A stretch of DNA of 5,102 nt from assembly GCA_015522395.1 (NCBI GenBank), contig WAMH01000067.1:1-5102 (forward strand), read 5' to 3'. A program made the position numbers and the translations under genes. The DNA comes from Thermococcus sp. Its GTDB lineage: Archaea; Methanobacteriota_B; Thermococci; Thermococcales; Thermococcaceae. Shown here piece after piece: positions 4,869 through 5,102 of the stretch (position 1 is the stretch's first letter; each line of letters starts with the position of its first letter). The notes under the pieces are model-generated. The model was not told the origin of the DNA. It ran no database searches and worked only from the letters and a program-made list of their open reading frames with translations.

Positions 4869-5013
4869 CGAAAACAAAGTTGAAACTGCCCGGAGGGTTT
4901 CGTTTAGTTTTAGCCCTCGACTTGAATTGCTTTTTGGAGAGTGCACGACCGGTTTTCCGCCAGTTTGAGGGACATTCTTTTCGCCAGCCGTTCTTAAGGG
5001 CTGAGCGTGGATT

Positions 5014-5043
5014 GTGGAAGCTTATTCTTTGGTCGAACTTTAC
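5014..5043 (+). repeat. Direct repeat, copy B
   Basis: Matches 4702-4731 at 26 of 30 positions without gaps, at an offset of 312. The inverted arm that makes hairpin 4 in copy A is absent downstream of this copy. Confidence 0.8.
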
Positions 5044-5102
5044 GATTGTTTTGAGAGAGGACCCATTAGGAACTCATGTTAGAGGGGTTTACAAAAAAAG
5101 AC

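Larger units (their letters stand above)
4235..5102. other. AT-rich region without recognisable genes, rich in short hairpins and repeats
   Basis: About 870 bases with no open frame that looks like a protein gene. Hand counts of three 60-base lines here give 28-35% G+C against 65% for a line inside the DUF63 gene; other lines reach about 47%, so composition is uneven. The plus strand has more T than A (26:13 for 4321-4380, 26:8 for 4801-4860). It contains six perfect hairpins with 3-base loops, a 30-base direct repeat and several shared 8-11-base words, listed separately. I see no CRISPR repeat, further tRNA, C/D-box pair or integrase fragment. It may be a non-coding RNA locus, a nest of intergenic repeats, or remains of an insertion beside the tRNA; the sequence does not decide. 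Confidence 0.75.

Noticed and set aside
4883..4902. Seventh hairpin (GAAA...CCC, GGA loop, GGG TTTC)
   Set aside because: The CCC/GGG and GAAA/TTTC parts pair only if CTG is bulged out, so it does not meet the perfect-stem pattern of the others, although its loop is also 3 bases.
4710..4946. Minus-strand open frame of 78 codons in the AT-rich region
   Set aside because: It runs through three hairpins and one copy of the direct repeat, is rich in N, K and S as expected of A-rich noncoding DNA, and resembles no family I know. I saw no convincing SD or promoter for it.
4235..5102. Integrated virus or plasmid remnant anchored at tRNA-Met
   Set aside because: Composition and position would suit it, but no integrase fragment and no second copy of the tRNA 3' end are visible, so I do not annotate it as a mobile element.

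Overview
The window looks like part of a hyperthermophilic euryarchaeal chromosome, most likely Thermococcales (Thermococcus or a close relative). The basis is gene content: an sn-glycerol-1-phosphate dehydrogenase, a UPF0179 protein, a DUF63 membrane protein and a Pyrococcus-type inositol monophosphatase. Archaeal signals agree with this: GGAGGTG ribosome binding sites, BRE/TATA promoters, and an elongator tRNA-Met with a short intron framed by a canonical bulge-helix-bulge. The assignment rests on remembered family sequences, not on a search.

Layout, left to right. Positions 3-302 (+) are the C-terminal end of a biotin-dependent carboxyltransferase / 5-oxoprolinase subunit C (PxpC) gene. 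It converges on a minus-strand pair, UPF0179 (299-733) and egsA (764-1804), and its stop codon overlaps that of UPF0179. A compact divergent promoter around 1835-1850 separates egsA from a plus-strand operon: DUF63 membrane protein (1877-2692), inositol monophosphatase/FBPase (2694-3464) and rhomboid protease (3454-4068). The last two genes overlap. Directly after the rhomboid stop come a strong BRE/TATA promoter, a short palindromic leader and the intron-bearing tRNA-Met (4127-4234).

The remaining ~870 bases (4235-5102) are AT-rich, T-skewed and have no convincing gene. They contain six perfect hairpins, every one with a 3-base apex. Several hairpins look like diverged copies of one another whose arm changes are matched on both sides. 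There is also a 30-base direct repeat (26/30 identical) and several shorter repeated words. This is the least explained part of the window.

Functionally, EgsA makes the glycerol phosphate backbone of archaeal lipids, and the IMPase releases myo-inositol used for inositol phospholipids and the thermoprotectant di-myo-inositol phosphate. The divergent, promoter-sharing arrangement with a polytopic DUF63 protein between them raises the possibility, by inference only, that DUF63 acts in membrane-lipid or polar head-group metabolism.
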